A stretch of 14,226 nucleotides of DNA from Burkholderiales bacterium (GTDB lineage Bacteria > Pseudomonadota > Gammaproteobacteria > Burkholderiales > SG8-39): contig JADLDQ010000222.1 in assembly GCA_020846575.1 (NCBI GenBank), positions 1 to 14,226 of the forward strand. Reading direction: 5' to 3'. The notes below the pieces were generated by a model, which saw only the letters and a program-made list of their open reading frames with translations, did no database searches and was not told the origin of the DNA. Positions 1 to 7,417 of the stretch are shown in pieces (the stretch's first letter is position 1; every line of letters starts with the position of its first letter). The translations under genes and the position numbers were made by a program.

Positions 1-354
1 CCGGCCGCGGCTGCGCGGCGCGGCACGTTCGTGCTCGCCGGCGGCGCCGAGCAGCGCAGCGCCGCTGCGGCGCCGGTGCGCGCGGGCGGCGTGCCGCCCG
101 AGGCGATGCGCGAGAAGGTGCGCTTCGTGATGGCTGCGATGCAGGCGCGCATGCAGGACCTGGGCTTCGGCTGGAAGGACGCGGCCGCGGTGCGCGCCTA
201 CACCGTGCACGACATCGGCGCGCTCGCCGGTCCGGAGATCGCGGCGATGGGCGCGGCGCAGGACGGCCTGCACTGGCACCTGGCCCGGCCGCCCGTCGTG
301 GGCCTGGAGTTCGAGATGGACGTGCGCACCGTGGCGCGCGAGGTGCTGCTCTAG
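1..354 (+). CDS. RidA/YjgF-like family protein, 3' part only
   Basis: The reading frame is open from the first base and ends at TAG 352-354, so this is the C-terminal 117 residues of a gene that starts outside the window. The tail has the look of a RidA/YjgF/L-PSP-fold protein: an amphipathic helix (MREKVRFVMAAMQARM) after a Gly/Pro-rich stretch, then LGFGWKDAAAVRAYTVHD, then a closing strand segment (RPPVVGLEFEMDVR) that fits the end of the trimeric barrel fold. RidA proteins hydrolyse reactive enamine/imine intermediates released by PLP enzymes, and related members act in degradation pathways. The start, N-terminal half and any catalytic Arg cannot be judged here. It converges with the Bug receptor gene, so it is not co-transcribed with the next genes. 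Family assignment is by eye only. Confidence 0.5.
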   Translation, partial: PAAAARRGTFVLAGGAEQRSAAAAPVRAGGVPPEAMREKVRFVMAAMQARMQDLGFGWKDAAAVRAYTVHDIGALAGPEIAAMGAAQDGLHWHLARPPVVGLEFEMDVRTVAREVLL

Positions 355-415
355 CCCGGGTCTGGCAACAGCGATCGTGGCGAGCAGCTGCGCGCGCGTC
401 GCGCACGCACGCCGG

Positions 416-442
416 GGCGCGGCCCCCGCGCAGGGCCGCGCC
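416..442. terminator. GC-rich hairpin between convergent genes
   Basis: A perfect inverted repeat has arms GGCGCGGCCC (416-425) and GGGCCGCGCC (433-442) with a 7-base loop. It lies in the 149-base gap between the RidA-like stop and the Bug receptor stop, where a bidirectional terminator is expected. No T-run follows on either strand, so it is not a classical intrinsic terminator. It could also simply be a stable RNA 3' end structure. Confidence 0.4.
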
Positions 443-503
443 GGCCGTGCGCCGCGGCGCGGGCGAGGCACAGGTCCCGCTCCATCGGCGCCGGCCGCCG
501 CGG

Positions 504-1466
504 CTATTTCGCGGCGATCCCGGCTACCTGCGCGACGCGCCGGAAGTTGGCGAGTTCATCGGCCTGGAACTTGCGCAAGGCCGGGGGCAGGCGCAGGTTC
601 AACTCGGACCCGCGCCGGCTCGCGAACTCCCGCGTCGCGTCGGACCGGAGCACTTTCTGCATTGCGCCGACCAGCCGGTCGACCGCGTCCTCCGGCGTTT
701 CCGAGCGCGTATAGATGGCGGACCAGCCGTACATCGTGTAATCGGGAAATCCGCTCTCCTGCATGGTCGGTACGCCGGGAAAATCGGAAAGCCTGTTCTC
801 GCCGGTCACCGCGAGCACCTTGAGCTTGCCGGACTTCACCAGGGGACCGAGGGTGCTCATCGCATCGATCGTGCCGAAGATCCGGTGGCTCATCACGTCG
901 AGGTGAATCTGCGTGGTCGCCTTGTACGGCACGTTCACGATCTTGACGCCCGCCGCGCTGGCGAACCACTCGATGCCGAGGCGGTAACCGGCCGAGAAGG
1001 TGCCGAAGTCGAGCCGATTCTGATCCTGCTTGGCGGCGGCGATGAGCTCGGCCAGCGAATTCAGTTTCGAATCGCCGGCCACGACGATGCCGAGCATGGT
1101 GCGCGTCACGCCGGCGATCGGCCTGAAGTCCTTGACGGGATCGTAGGGCAGGTCCTTCATCACCACGGGATTGACGGTGAGGTTGGTCCAGCCCGCCTGG
1201 ACGATGGTGTAGCCGTCGGCCGGTGCGTTCTTGGCCGCCAGGATCCCGATCGCGCCATCGGCCCCGGGCCGGTTCTCGATGATCACCGGCTGCCCGAGCA
1301 CGCTCCCGAGCGCCTGCGCGATGAAGCGGCCCGAGACGTCGGTGGCGCTTCCGGGTCCGAAGGGGACGATGAGTCTGATGGGGCGATTGGGATAGTCCTT
1401 GTCCTGGGCGAACGCGCACGGACCCGCGGCGATCAGGACGGCAAGTGCGAAGCAGATCTTCTCCAT
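504..1466 (-). CDS. Bug-family (TctC-like) periplasmic tricarboxylate/solute-binding protein
   Basis: The product is a 320-residue extracytoplasmic solute receptor of the Bug/TctC family, which binds carboxylates and similar small acids in the periplasm for tripartite tricarboxylate transporters. A signal peptide is visible (Met-Glu-Lys, then a hydrophobic core, cleavage likely after Ala-Phe-Ala at residue 20). The mature protein opens with the family pattern YPNRPIRLIVPFGPGSATD (residues 25-43), then VIIENRPGADG (61-71); PYDPVKDFRPI, NVPYKAT and the FPGVPTMQESGFPDY stretch follow as in the family. Length is normal. The frame extends 58 codons upstream, but ATG 1464-1466 is chosen because AGGAGG sits 7 bases before it and the signal peptide starts there. 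No tctA or tctB membrane gene is in the window, so this is an orphan receptor, common in Burkholderiales. It is divergent from the lyase gene, suggesting it serves the same substrate or its precursor. Confidence 0.9.
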   Translation of the reverse strand: MEKICFALAVLIAAGPCAFAQDKDYPNRPIRLIVPFGPGSATDVSGRFIAQALGSVLGQPVIIENRPGADGAIGILAAKNAPADGYTIVQAGWTNLTVNPVVMKDLPYDPVKDFRPIAGVTRTMLGIVVAGDSKLNSLAELIAAAKQDQNRLDFGTFSAGYRLGIEWFASAAGVKIVNVPYKATTQIHLDVMSHRIFGTIDAMSTLGPLVKSGKLKVLAVTGENRLSDFPGVPTMQESGFPDYTMYGWSAIYTRSETPEDAVDRLVGAMQKVLRSDATREFASRRGSELNLRLPPALRKFQADELANFRRVAQVAGIAAK

Positions 1467-1473
1467 TCCTACA

Positions 1474-1479
1474 CCTCCT
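1474..1479 (-). promoter_or_regulatory. Ribosome binding site fixing the Bug receptor start
   Basis: The minus strand reads AGGAGG here, 7 bases before the ATG at 1466. It selects the internal ATG over the longer upstream frame. Confidence 0.8.
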
Positions 1480-1500
1480 GAGGCGCTCGGTCGGGCACGG

Positions 1501-1528
1501 GTGAGCGCGCGGGCAACGCTACTACAAT
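1501..1528 (+). promoter_or_regulatory. Possible promoter of the lyase-dehydrogenase genes
   Basis: TACAAT (1523-1528) matches five of six bases of a sigma-70 -10 box and sits in a small AT-rich patch between divergent genes. A weak GTGAGC (1501-1506) lies 16 bases upstream. The -10 box overlaps the palindrome ACAATTGT (1524-1531), which could serve as an operator half-site. The putative -35 is poor, so this is tentative. Confidence 0.25.
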
Positions 1529-1594
1529 TGTCCGGCCGGCGCCAGAAATACACCTCGTGCGCCGGACCCCGAGTCAAGCCGAGACAGGTGCCGC

Positions 1595-3085
1595 ATGACA
1601 CAGGCGATCGCGGGCAGCGAGTTCTATCAGCTGGGCGCAACGCTCGAGCCGATCGCCGTCTCGTCGGCCGGACACGACGCGTTTCACTGGGTCGGGGAGA
1701 TGAACAAGGCCTCGGCCGTCATGCTGGTCGAGCGCGGCATCGTCGCCGCGCCGCTCGGCAGGCGCATCGCCGAGGCGGTGCGGCGGGTCATCGAAGATGC
1801 CGCGGCGCCGGGCGCGGATCGGCCGGGCAACTACATGGTCGTGGAATCCCTGCTGGTCGCGGCGGGAGGGATGGAGGTCACGCGCGTGCATTCCGGTCGC
1901 AGCCGCCAGGACATGGTCTCGACCAGCCACAGGCTGTTCCTTCGCGACCAGCTGCTCGACTGCTTCGATGGACTGGCGCAGGTGCGCACCGCCCTGCTCG
2001 CGCTCGCGCAGCGCCATCGGGACGACGTGGTGCCCGCCTACACGCACAACGTGCAGGCGCAGCCGACCAGCTTCGGGCATTACCTGGGCGCGTTCCTGGC
2101 GGCGTTCGAACGCAACGCTTCGCGCATGCGCGAGGCCTGGGCGCGCGTGAACCTGTCGCCCCTGGGCGCGGGGGCGCTTGGCACCTCGAGCTTTCCCATC
2201 GACCGGCCGCGCCTGGCGCAGCTGCTCGGCTTCGAGGGCGTGGTGGACAACGCCTACGACGCCAACCACGTGGCCCCGTGCGACCTGGGAGTCGAGCTCG
2301 CTGGGATCGCGGCATCGGGGGCGCTGAGCGCGGGCGCGCTGCTCGGCGACATTCTCGGGCAGTACCGCCAGACCTCTCCCTGGATCACCCTCCGGGAGGG
2401 CGCGCTCACCGGCACCAGCACCATGATGCCCCAGAAGCGCAATCCCACGGCGCTGCTCGCGGCGCGGCATCTGGCGAGCAAGGTGCTCGCCGAAGCGCAG
2501 GGGTGCCTCGCCGTCGCCCACAACATCGGCACGGGACTGCTCGAACATCGCGGCAACGAGGCGCTCGAGACGCTGCGCTCCCTCGCCAGGCTCCATGCGC
2601 TGCTCGCCATGGCTTGCCGATCCCTGGCGCTCGACGCGGCGCGGGCGCTCGACGAAGTCGAGGCCGACTACTCCACGACCACTGAACTCGCCGACGTGTT
2701 GCAGCGCGAGGCCGACGTCCCGTTCCGCGTCGGGCACCATTTCGCCTCCGAACTCGTGAACTACGGCCGCGGCGGCGGATTGCGCCCGGCCCAGATTCCG
2801 TTCGAGGCGGCGCGCAGGATCTACGCGCAGACCGCGCGCGCGGCGGGCATGCGCGAGGCGAGCCTGCCGCTCGGGGAAGCGCGCTTTCGCGAAGCCCTGT
2901 CCGCCAAGGCCATGATTGCGGCGAGCCGCGGGCGCGGCGGGCCCCAGCCGGACGAGGTGGCACGCATGCTCGAAGAACTCGGCGAGCGCGAGCGCGCGGA
3001 TCGGGAGTGGCTCGGCGCTCGGCGGCGGGCGCTGCGCGAGGCGTCCGAGCGGCTGGAGCTCGCGTTCGTCCGGCTGATGCCGTGA
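1595..3085 (+). CDS. Argininosuccinate lyase-type C-N lyase (fumarase/aspartase superfamily)
   Basis: The 496-residue protein belongs to the aspartase/fumarase superfamily, whose members eliminate fumarate from N-succinyl-type substrates in a homotetramer. Three conserved regions are visible. HSGRSRQDM (residues 99-107) corresponds to the argininosuccinate lyase HTxRSRNDQ motif. YTHNVQAQP starts at Tyr149, with the helper His151. The signature GTSTMMPQKRNP spans 273-284; its Ser275 aligns with the catalytic serine, and Lys281 and Asn283 are kept. The first two motifs place it in the argininosuccinate lyase branch. Replacements at Asn/Gln of the first motif and in the signature argue for a specialised paralogue rather than the arginine-biosynthesis enzyme. 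Neighbours are a divergent solute receptor and an aldehyde dehydrogenase 143 bases downstream, suggesting catabolism. EDDS lyase is a known catabolic relative in this branch, so an aminopolycarboxylate or N-succinyl compound is conceivable. The start has only a weak CAGGTG-type ribosome site. Confidence 0.8.
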   Translation: MTQAIAGSEFYQLGATLEPIAVSSAGHDAFHWVGEMNKASAVMLVERGIVAAPLGRRIAEAVRRVIEDAAAPGADRPGNYMVVESLLVAAGGMEVTRVHSGRSRQDMVSTSHRLFLRDQLLDCFDGLAQVRTALLALAQRHRDDVVPAYTHNVQAQPTSFGHYLGAFLAAFERNASRMREAWARVNLSPLGAGALGTSSFPIDRPRLAQLLGFEGVVDNAYDANHVAPCDLGVELAGIAASGALSAGALLGDILGQYRQTSPWITLREGALTGTSTMMPQKRNPTALLAARHLASKVLAEAQGCLAVAHNIGTGLLEHRGNEALETLRSLARLHALLAMACRSLALDAARALDEVEADYSTTTELADVLQREADVPFRVGHHFASELVNYGRGGGLRPAQIPFEAARRIYAQTARAAGMREASLPLGEARFREALSAKAMIAASRGRGGPQPDEVARMLEELGERERADREWLGARRRALREASERLELAFVRLMP

Positions 3086-3090
3086 ACCCG

Positions 3091-3106
3091 CGCGCACGCG
3101 TGCGCG
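3091..3106. repeat. 16-base perfect palindrome after the lyase gene
   Basis: CGCGCACGCGTGCGCG is its own reverse complement and begins 5 bases after the lyase stop codon. It could be an attenuating hairpin or a protein-binding site between lyase and dehydrogenase. In such GC-rich DNA it may also be chance. Confidence 0.3.
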
Positions 3107-3215
3107 TGCCCTCCAACGAGAGGTCCTGACCGGCCGCGTGCCGGATATCGGCGCTGATGCGAGAATCCGGTCTGTCGCTCTGCGACCGCGCCCCGGAGCA
3201 ACCGAACCAGGAAAT

Positions 3216-3220
3216 GGAGG
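3216..3220 (+). promoter_or_regulatory. Ribosome binding site favouring a GTG start
   Basis: GGAGG lies 8 bases before GTG 3229. An in-frame ATG at 3214 overlaps this site and has only AGGA immediately adjacent, so GTG 3229 is the better start of the dehydrogenase. Confidence 0.6.
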
Positions 3221-3228
3221 CACCCGCC

Positions 3229-4737
3229 GTGACTGACGCACCCGCCGTCAAGCAGCAAGCCATACTCGAGCAGGCCACGCGCGCGATCCCCGCTACCCGG
3301 GCGATCATCGACGGCAAGCCGAGCGCTGCCGCATCGGGCCGGACCCGCCCGGTCATCTCGCCCATCGACGGTTCCGTTCTCGCCGAGATTCCCGATTGCG
3401 ATGCCGCCGACGTCGAGCGCGCGGTCGCCGGGGCGCGCAAGGCGTTCGAGGACAGGCGCTGGTCCGGCATGGCGCCCAAGGAACGCAAGCGCCGCATGGT
3501 GCGCTGGGCCGAGCTGATCGCGGCGCAGAACCTCGAGCTGGCGGTCCTGGAGACCCGCGACATGGGCATGCCGATCGGTATGGCCGAGGGCATGGTGCTC
3601 CCCTTCACCGCCGATACCATCCGCTGGTACGGCGAGCTGGCCGACAAGCTCTACGACGAGCTCATCCAGGTCGAGGACGCGGTCACGGCGCTGATCACCA
3701 GGGCGCCCCTGGGCGTCATCGGCGCGATCCTGCCGTGGAACGCCCCGTCCATGATCGCCGCCTGGAAGCTCGGCCCGGCGCTCGCCACCGGCAACTCGGT
3801 CGTCGTCAAGCCCGCCGAGGATGCGTCACTGAGCACGCTGCGCATCGCCGAGCTGGCCCTGGAGGCGGGCATTCCCGAGGGCGTCGTGCAGGTCGTGACA
3901 GGCGACGGCAAGGCGGGCGAGGCGCTGTCGCTGCACCGGGACGTCGATTGCCTCACCTTCACCGGCTCCGGCGAGGTCGGCCGCAGGCTGCTCGTCGCCT
4001 CGGCGCAGTCGAACATGAAACGCGTCCACCTCGAACTCGGCGGCAAGACCGCCAACATCGTGCTGGCCGACGCACCCGACCTCGGCGCGGCCGCGGCGGC
4101 ATCGGCGGCCCTCGCCTTCTTCAACCAGGGCCAGGTGTGCGAGTCCCCGACCCGGCTGCTGGTTCAGAATTCGGTGCGCGAGAAGTTCGCCGCCGCGGTC
4201 GTCGAGCACGCCGCCGCCAAGCGCGTGGGCAACCCGCTGCAGCTCGACATGGACCTCGGACCCATCGTCAACCGCTCGCAGTACGACTCGATTCTCGCGA
4301 AGATCGCCAGGGCGGAGAAGGAAGGCGCCCGGCTGGTCCTGGACGGCCGGCGCGCCTCGGTCCCGGCCGGCACCTATATGGCGCCGACGGTCGCCGATCG
4401 GGTCGATCCCGGGAGTTCGCTGGCGCAGGAAGAAGTCTTCGGGCCGGTGCTGTCGATCATCGGCTTCGACACCCTCGAGGAAGCGATCGCCATCGCCAAT
4501 GGCACCCGCTACGGTCTGGCGGCGATGCTGTGGTCGTCGAACGTCGACACCATCCTTCACGCCGGCAGGCGTCTGGTCGCCGGCATCGTTCACGTCAACG
4601 GCGGCGCCCCGCCGCTGGTCGAACTGCCCCACGGCGGCTTCAAGGAATCCGGGTCGGGCCGCGACCGTTCGCTGCACGCGCTGGGGAACTACACCGACCT
4701 GAGGACGGTGATCATCCGCGCTGCGGCGCCGAATTGA
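3229..4737 (+). CDS. NAD(P)-dependent aldehyde dehydrogenase, PuuC-like subgroup
   Basis: The 502-residue enzyme (from GTG 3229) belongs to the aldehyde dehydrogenase superfamily, which oxidises aldehydes to acids in the cytoplasm. The catalytic set is intact: Asn171 in PWNAPS, general base Glu269 in LELGGK, and nucleophile Cys304 in NQGQVCESPTRL. EEVFGPVLS (cofactor-binding Glu-Phe pair) is also present. The tail ESGSGRDRSLHALGNYTDL closely resembles the C-terminus of PuuC, the gamma-glutamyl-gamma-aminobutyraldehyde dehydrogenase, and related amine-degradation enzymes. Length is normal. It follows the lyase on the same strand with a 143-base gap holding a palindrome, so the two may be one transcript or separately controlled. 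Together they suggest that an amine released by the lyase is converted to an aldehyde and then oxidised here. Exact substrate unknown. Starts at 3157 and 3214 are possible alternatives. Confidence 0.9.
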   Translation: MTDAPAVKQQAILEQATRAIPATRAIIDGKPSAAASGRTRPVISPIDGSVLAEIPDCDAADVERAVAGARKAFEDRRWSGMAPKERKRRMVRWAELIAAQNLELAVLETRDMGMPIGMAEGMVLPFTADTIRWYGELADKLYDELIQVEDAVTALITRAPLGVIGAILPWNAPSMIAAWKLGPALATGNSVVVKPAEDASLSTLRIAELALEAGIPEGVVQVVTGDGKAGEALSLHRDVDCLTFTGSGEVGRRLLVASAQSNMKRVHLELGGKTANIVLADAPDLGAAAAASAALAFFNQGQVCESPTRLLVQNSVREKFAAAVVEHAAAKRVGNPLQLDMDLGPIVNRSQYDSILAKIARAEKEGARLVLDGRRASVPAGTYMAPTVADRVDPGSSLAQEEVFGPVLSIIGFDTLEEAIAIANGTRYGLAAMLWSSNVDTILHAGRRLVAGIVHVNGGAPPLVELPHGGFKESGSGRDRSLHALGNYTDLRTVIIRAAAPN

Positions 4738-4927
4738 GGCCGGGCCGCAGTCCGCACGCACGGGAGATGCGCTGCGCCAGCCGCTCTCGGGCCGATTCCG
4801 GCAAGACCCTCTCCGGCACGATCGCCCGCGGCGCAGGCAGATAGGACTCACGCGGCGCGGTGCACCACCCGTGTTCCAGCCGCGGCGCATCGGGCGTTCG
4901 TGCACCGGGCCGCCGTCACGAGTGCCC

Positions 4928-4946
4928 TATCAGAACATGATATAGT
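4928..4946 (+). promoter_or_regulatory. AT-rich inverted repeat and possible -10 box upstream of norS
   Basis: TATCA (4928-4932) and TGATA (4938-4942) form a perfect 5-base inverted repeat around GAACA. They overlap a -10-like TATAGT (4941-4946) that would give a leader of roughly 60 bases before norS. This is the most AT-rich patch in the 277-base gap after the dehydrogenase. No good -35 is visible at the right spacing, which would suit an activator-dependent promoter. The arms point opposite to an FNR/DNR box (TTGAT-N4-ATCAA), and the match to an NsrR half-site is poor, so the regulator is unknown. Confidence 0.35.
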
Positions 4947-5014
4947 TACGCCGTTGGCGGGGGCGCGTGCGGCAATCGTTCGGTGACCTGCTGCTTCACA
5001 CCGGAGGTTGGCAC

Positions 5015-5974
5015 ATGCGCTTCGCCGAAGTCCTGGTATTCGTCTGCTCGCTCCTGGCCGCGGCGGCCGCGACCGCCGCCACCGACGGCAAGGTCCTCTT
5101 CGAGCAGAAATGCACCGCGTGCCACACGATCGGCGGCGGCAAACGGGTCGGACCGGATCTCCAGGGCGTCACCGAGCGCCAGCCGCGGGACTGGTTGCTC
5201 CAGTTCATCGTCGCGCCGGACAAGCTGCTCGCGGCCAAGGATCCGGCGGCGCTGAAGCTCTTCGAGGAATTCAACCGCATCCCGATGCCCAACCTCGGGC
5301 TGAGCGAGGCGGACGCGCAGGCCCTGATCGAGTTCATCGCTACGGCAGGCGCGGCGGCCAGGCCGGCCGCGCCGCAACCGGCGGCGCAGCCGGCCTTGCC
5401 ACAGCCGGACCTCGGATCCCTGCAATCGAAAGCGCTCGCCGTGTTCCTCGCCATCACCGCGGTCATCGTGCTGGTGTTCATCTGGGTCGGCGCCAGCACG
5501 CGCGCCCCGGCCGATGTGAACACCGCGAAGGCCTACGGGCTGCGCAGGGTATTGTTCATCACCGCCGCCGTGCTGCTCACCGCGCTGCTGGCCGCGACGC
5601 TGCCGCAAGCCCCCTACGCGGCGGGGGACGCCAAGGCGGACCGGGTCGTGTACGTGGCCACGCGCCAGTTCGATTTCGTGTTTTCCGAGGAACCGATTAC
5701 CAGCGCCGAGGACCTCGGGCGCGTGCGGCGCATGGAGCGCCCCGAGTTCGCCCGCGGTGAGCTGGTCGAGTTCCGCGTCACGAGCCTGGACGTGAACCAC
5801 GGCTTCGGGCTCTACAACCCGCAGCGCCAGCTCATCGCGCAGACGCAGGCCATGCCGGGCTACGTCAACCGGCTGCGCGTGCGCATCACCGAACCCGGTG
5901 ACTACAAGGTGCTCTGCCTCGAATACTGCGCGGCCGGGCATCACCTGATGCACAGCGGCCTGACGGCGAAATAG
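5015..5974 (+). CDS. norS: NorS-like subunit II: cytochrome c domain fused to CuA domain
   Basis: The 319-residue protein is the electron-entry subunit of a heme-copper enzyme. Order of parts: signal peptide (about 1-22); class I cytochrome c domain with heme motif CTACH (Cys33, Cys36, His37) and probable axial Met91; Ala/Pro/Gln-rich linker (about 112-132); two membrane helices (about 138-158 and 178-197); periplasmic cupredoxin domain with a full CuA ligand set, His262, Cys301, Cys305, His309 and Met312, with Glu303 as the likely backbone-carbonyl ligand. The start is ATG 5015, supported by GGAGG 7 bases upstream; a frame 16 codons longer lacks this. The heme domain lies before the membrane helices, unlike caa3 oxidases where it follows CuA. 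It is first in the operon; subunit I starts 17 bases after its stop. Electrons likely pass from a soluble carrier through heme c and CuA to subunit I. The NorS name rests on architecture and on the neighbours, not on a database match. Confidence 0.8.
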   Translation: MRFAEVLVFVCSLLAAAAATAATDGKVLFEQKCTACHTIGGGKRVGPDLQGVTERQPRDWLLQFIVAPDKLLAAKDPAALKLFEEFNRIPMPNLGLSEADAQALIEFIATAGAAARPAAPQPAAQPALPQPDLGSLQSKALAVFLAITAVIVLVFIWVGASTRAPADVNTAKAYGLRRVLFITAAVLLTALLAATLPQAPYAAGDAKADRVVYVATRQFDFVFSEEPITSAEDLGRVRRMERPEFARGELVEFRVTSLDVNHGFGLYNPQRQLIAQTQAMPGYVNRLRVRITEPGDYKVLCLEYCAAGHHLMHSGLTAK

Positions 5975-5991
5975 GACCAAGGAGAACCCCG

Positions 5992-7416
5992 ATGCGCGCG
6001 GTGCACAAGAACACCTTGTACTGGATGGCGGTCACCTTCATTCTGTTTCCGGTGCTCATCCTGGTCGGTCTGTTCATGCGGGCGGTGCAGGCCGATCAGC
6101 TCGGCGGCGCGCAGGCGTGGTTCTATCCGATGATGACCCTGCACGGTGTGGGCATGGTCGGCGTGTGGTTCGTGGCCGCGATGGCCTGCGCTTCGGACAT
6201 CCTGGAGAGGTACTGCGATCCCTCTGCCGCGGTCGGGCGCTTCGCGCTCGCCGGCACGGTCCTCGGCGTGCTGCTGCTGCTCGCGTGCGTGTTTCTCGGC
6301 CGCTTCGCCGCCGGCTGGTACTTCCTGTATCCGCTGCCCTTGAAGGGTGAATGGCCGGCCTGGTCGGCGGTCACGTTCCTGCTCTCGATCACGGTGCTGG
6401 GGGCAACCTGGCTCGTCTGGTGTCTGGACCTGCTGCGTGCGATCGCGAAGAAGTACAGTCTTTCGCGGGCGCTCGCCTGGCACTACCTCGCCGGCCGCGG
6501 CGAGCCCGAACTGCCGCCCTCGGTGCTGATCATCACGGTGAGCCTGATCGCGGCGGTCGCGGCGCTGCTCGCCGGGGTCATCGTTCTGGTCCTTTTCTAT
6601 GTCGAGCTGCTGAGCGGCGCGACCAGCGACACCCTCCTGATGAAGAATCTCACCTTCTTCTTCGGGCATACGCTGGTCAATCTCGCCATGTACCTCGGGG
6701 TTGCGGCCTTGTACGAGGCTCTTCCCGAGTACGCCGGCCGGCCGTGGAAGACCAACCGCATCGTCGCGATTTCTTGGAACGCCGTGCTGCTGATCGTTCT
6801 ATTCGCCTACTTCCACCACCTGTACATGGATTTCGTGCAGCCCGGCGCGTTTCAATACATCGGGCAGGTTGCCTCCTACTTCAGCGCGATCCCCGCGGCC
6901 GTGGTGACCATCTTCGGCGCCCTGCTCCTCGTGTACCACGCGCGCATGCGCTGGAACATCGCCTCGCTGCTGTTCTTCATCGGCCTGGCGGGGTGGGCGA
7001 TCGGCGGCGTCGGCGCCGTCATCGACTCCACGATCAGCGTCAATGTCGCGCTGCATAACACGCTCTGGGTACCGGCGCACTTCCACACCTACATGGTCGC
7101 GGGCCTGGCGTTCCTGGTGATCGGCTATTTCTATCACCGTTGCCAGGAGGTCGCCCGTGTACCCGAGAACGCGGGCGCGCAGGCGTTCACCACGGCGCTG
7201 CTGGTCATCGGCGCGTACGGCTTCTTCGCCATGTTCTACCTTGCCGGCGCCTATGCCGTGCCGCGGCGTTTCGCCCTGTATCCGCTCGAACTGAACCACG
7301 GCGCCGGCTATTCCCTGGCGGCGCTGGTGTTCGCCTCGCTGTTCCTGGCCGGATTCCTGCTCTATCTCGTCTCCATCTGGACACGCTGGTTCAAGGCGAT
7401 GGGCGCGAGGGCCTGA
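5992..7416 (+). CDS. norY: NorY-like heme-copper subunit I, probable sNOR-type nitric oxide reductase
   Basis: The 474-residue integral membrane protein has about 12 predicted helices and the heme-copper oxidase subunit I pattern. Low-spin heme ligands are His51 (TLHGVG) and His365; His363 is the active-site heme ligand (WVPAHFHTYM, 359-368). CuB ligands are His226 (FGHTLVN) and His275-His276 (FHHLY). Oxidases of the A and B families have Tyr four residues after the first CuB histidine (GHPxVY), cross-linked and needed for O2 cleavage. Here that position is Asn230, and no Tyr is evident at the alternative place used by cbb3 enzymes. Loss of this Tyr with all metal ligands kept is typical of nitric oxide reductases derived from oxidases. 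HNTLWVPAHFH is closest to B-family (ba3) enzymes. AAGGAG sits 7 bases before the ATG. Partner genes norS and senC flank it, the arrangement known from ammonia oxidisers. An unusual oxygen reductase is the alternative. Confidence 0.8.
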   Translation: MRAVHKNTLYWMAVTFILFPVLILVGLFMRAVQADQLGGAQAWFYPMMTLHGVGMVGVWFVAAMACASDILERYCDPSAAVGRFALAGTVLGVLLLLACVFLGRFAAGWYFLYPLPLKGEWPAWSAVTFLLSITVLGATWLVWCLDLLRAIAKKYSLSRALAWHYLAGRGEPELPPSVLIITVSLIAAVAALLAGVIVLVLFYVELLSGATSDTLLMKNLTFFFGHTLVNLAMYLGVAALYEALPEYAGRPWKTNRIVAISWNAVLLIVLFAYFHHLYMDFVQPGAFQYIGQVASYFSAIPAAVVTIFGALLLVYHARMRWNIASLLFFIGLAGWAIGGVGAVIDSTISVNVALHNTLWVPAHFHTYMVAGLAFLVIGYFYHRCQEVARVPENAGAQAFTTALLVIGAYGFFAMFYLAGAYAVPRRFALYPLELNHGAGYSLAALVFASLFLAGFLLYLVSIWTRWFKAMGARA

Positions 7417-7417
7417 G

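Noticed and set aside
1574..3241. 555-codon minus-strand frame opposite the lyase gene
   Set aside because: It is antisense to a clear enzyme gene, rich in Arg/His and low-complexity runs, and shows no family motif. Long antisense frames are expected at this GC content.
4928..4942. FNR/DNR or NsrR box before norS
   Set aside because: The arms read TATCA...TGATA, opposite to TTGAT-N4-ATCAA, and only about half the bases fit an NsrR half-site. Kept as an unassigned inverted repeat.
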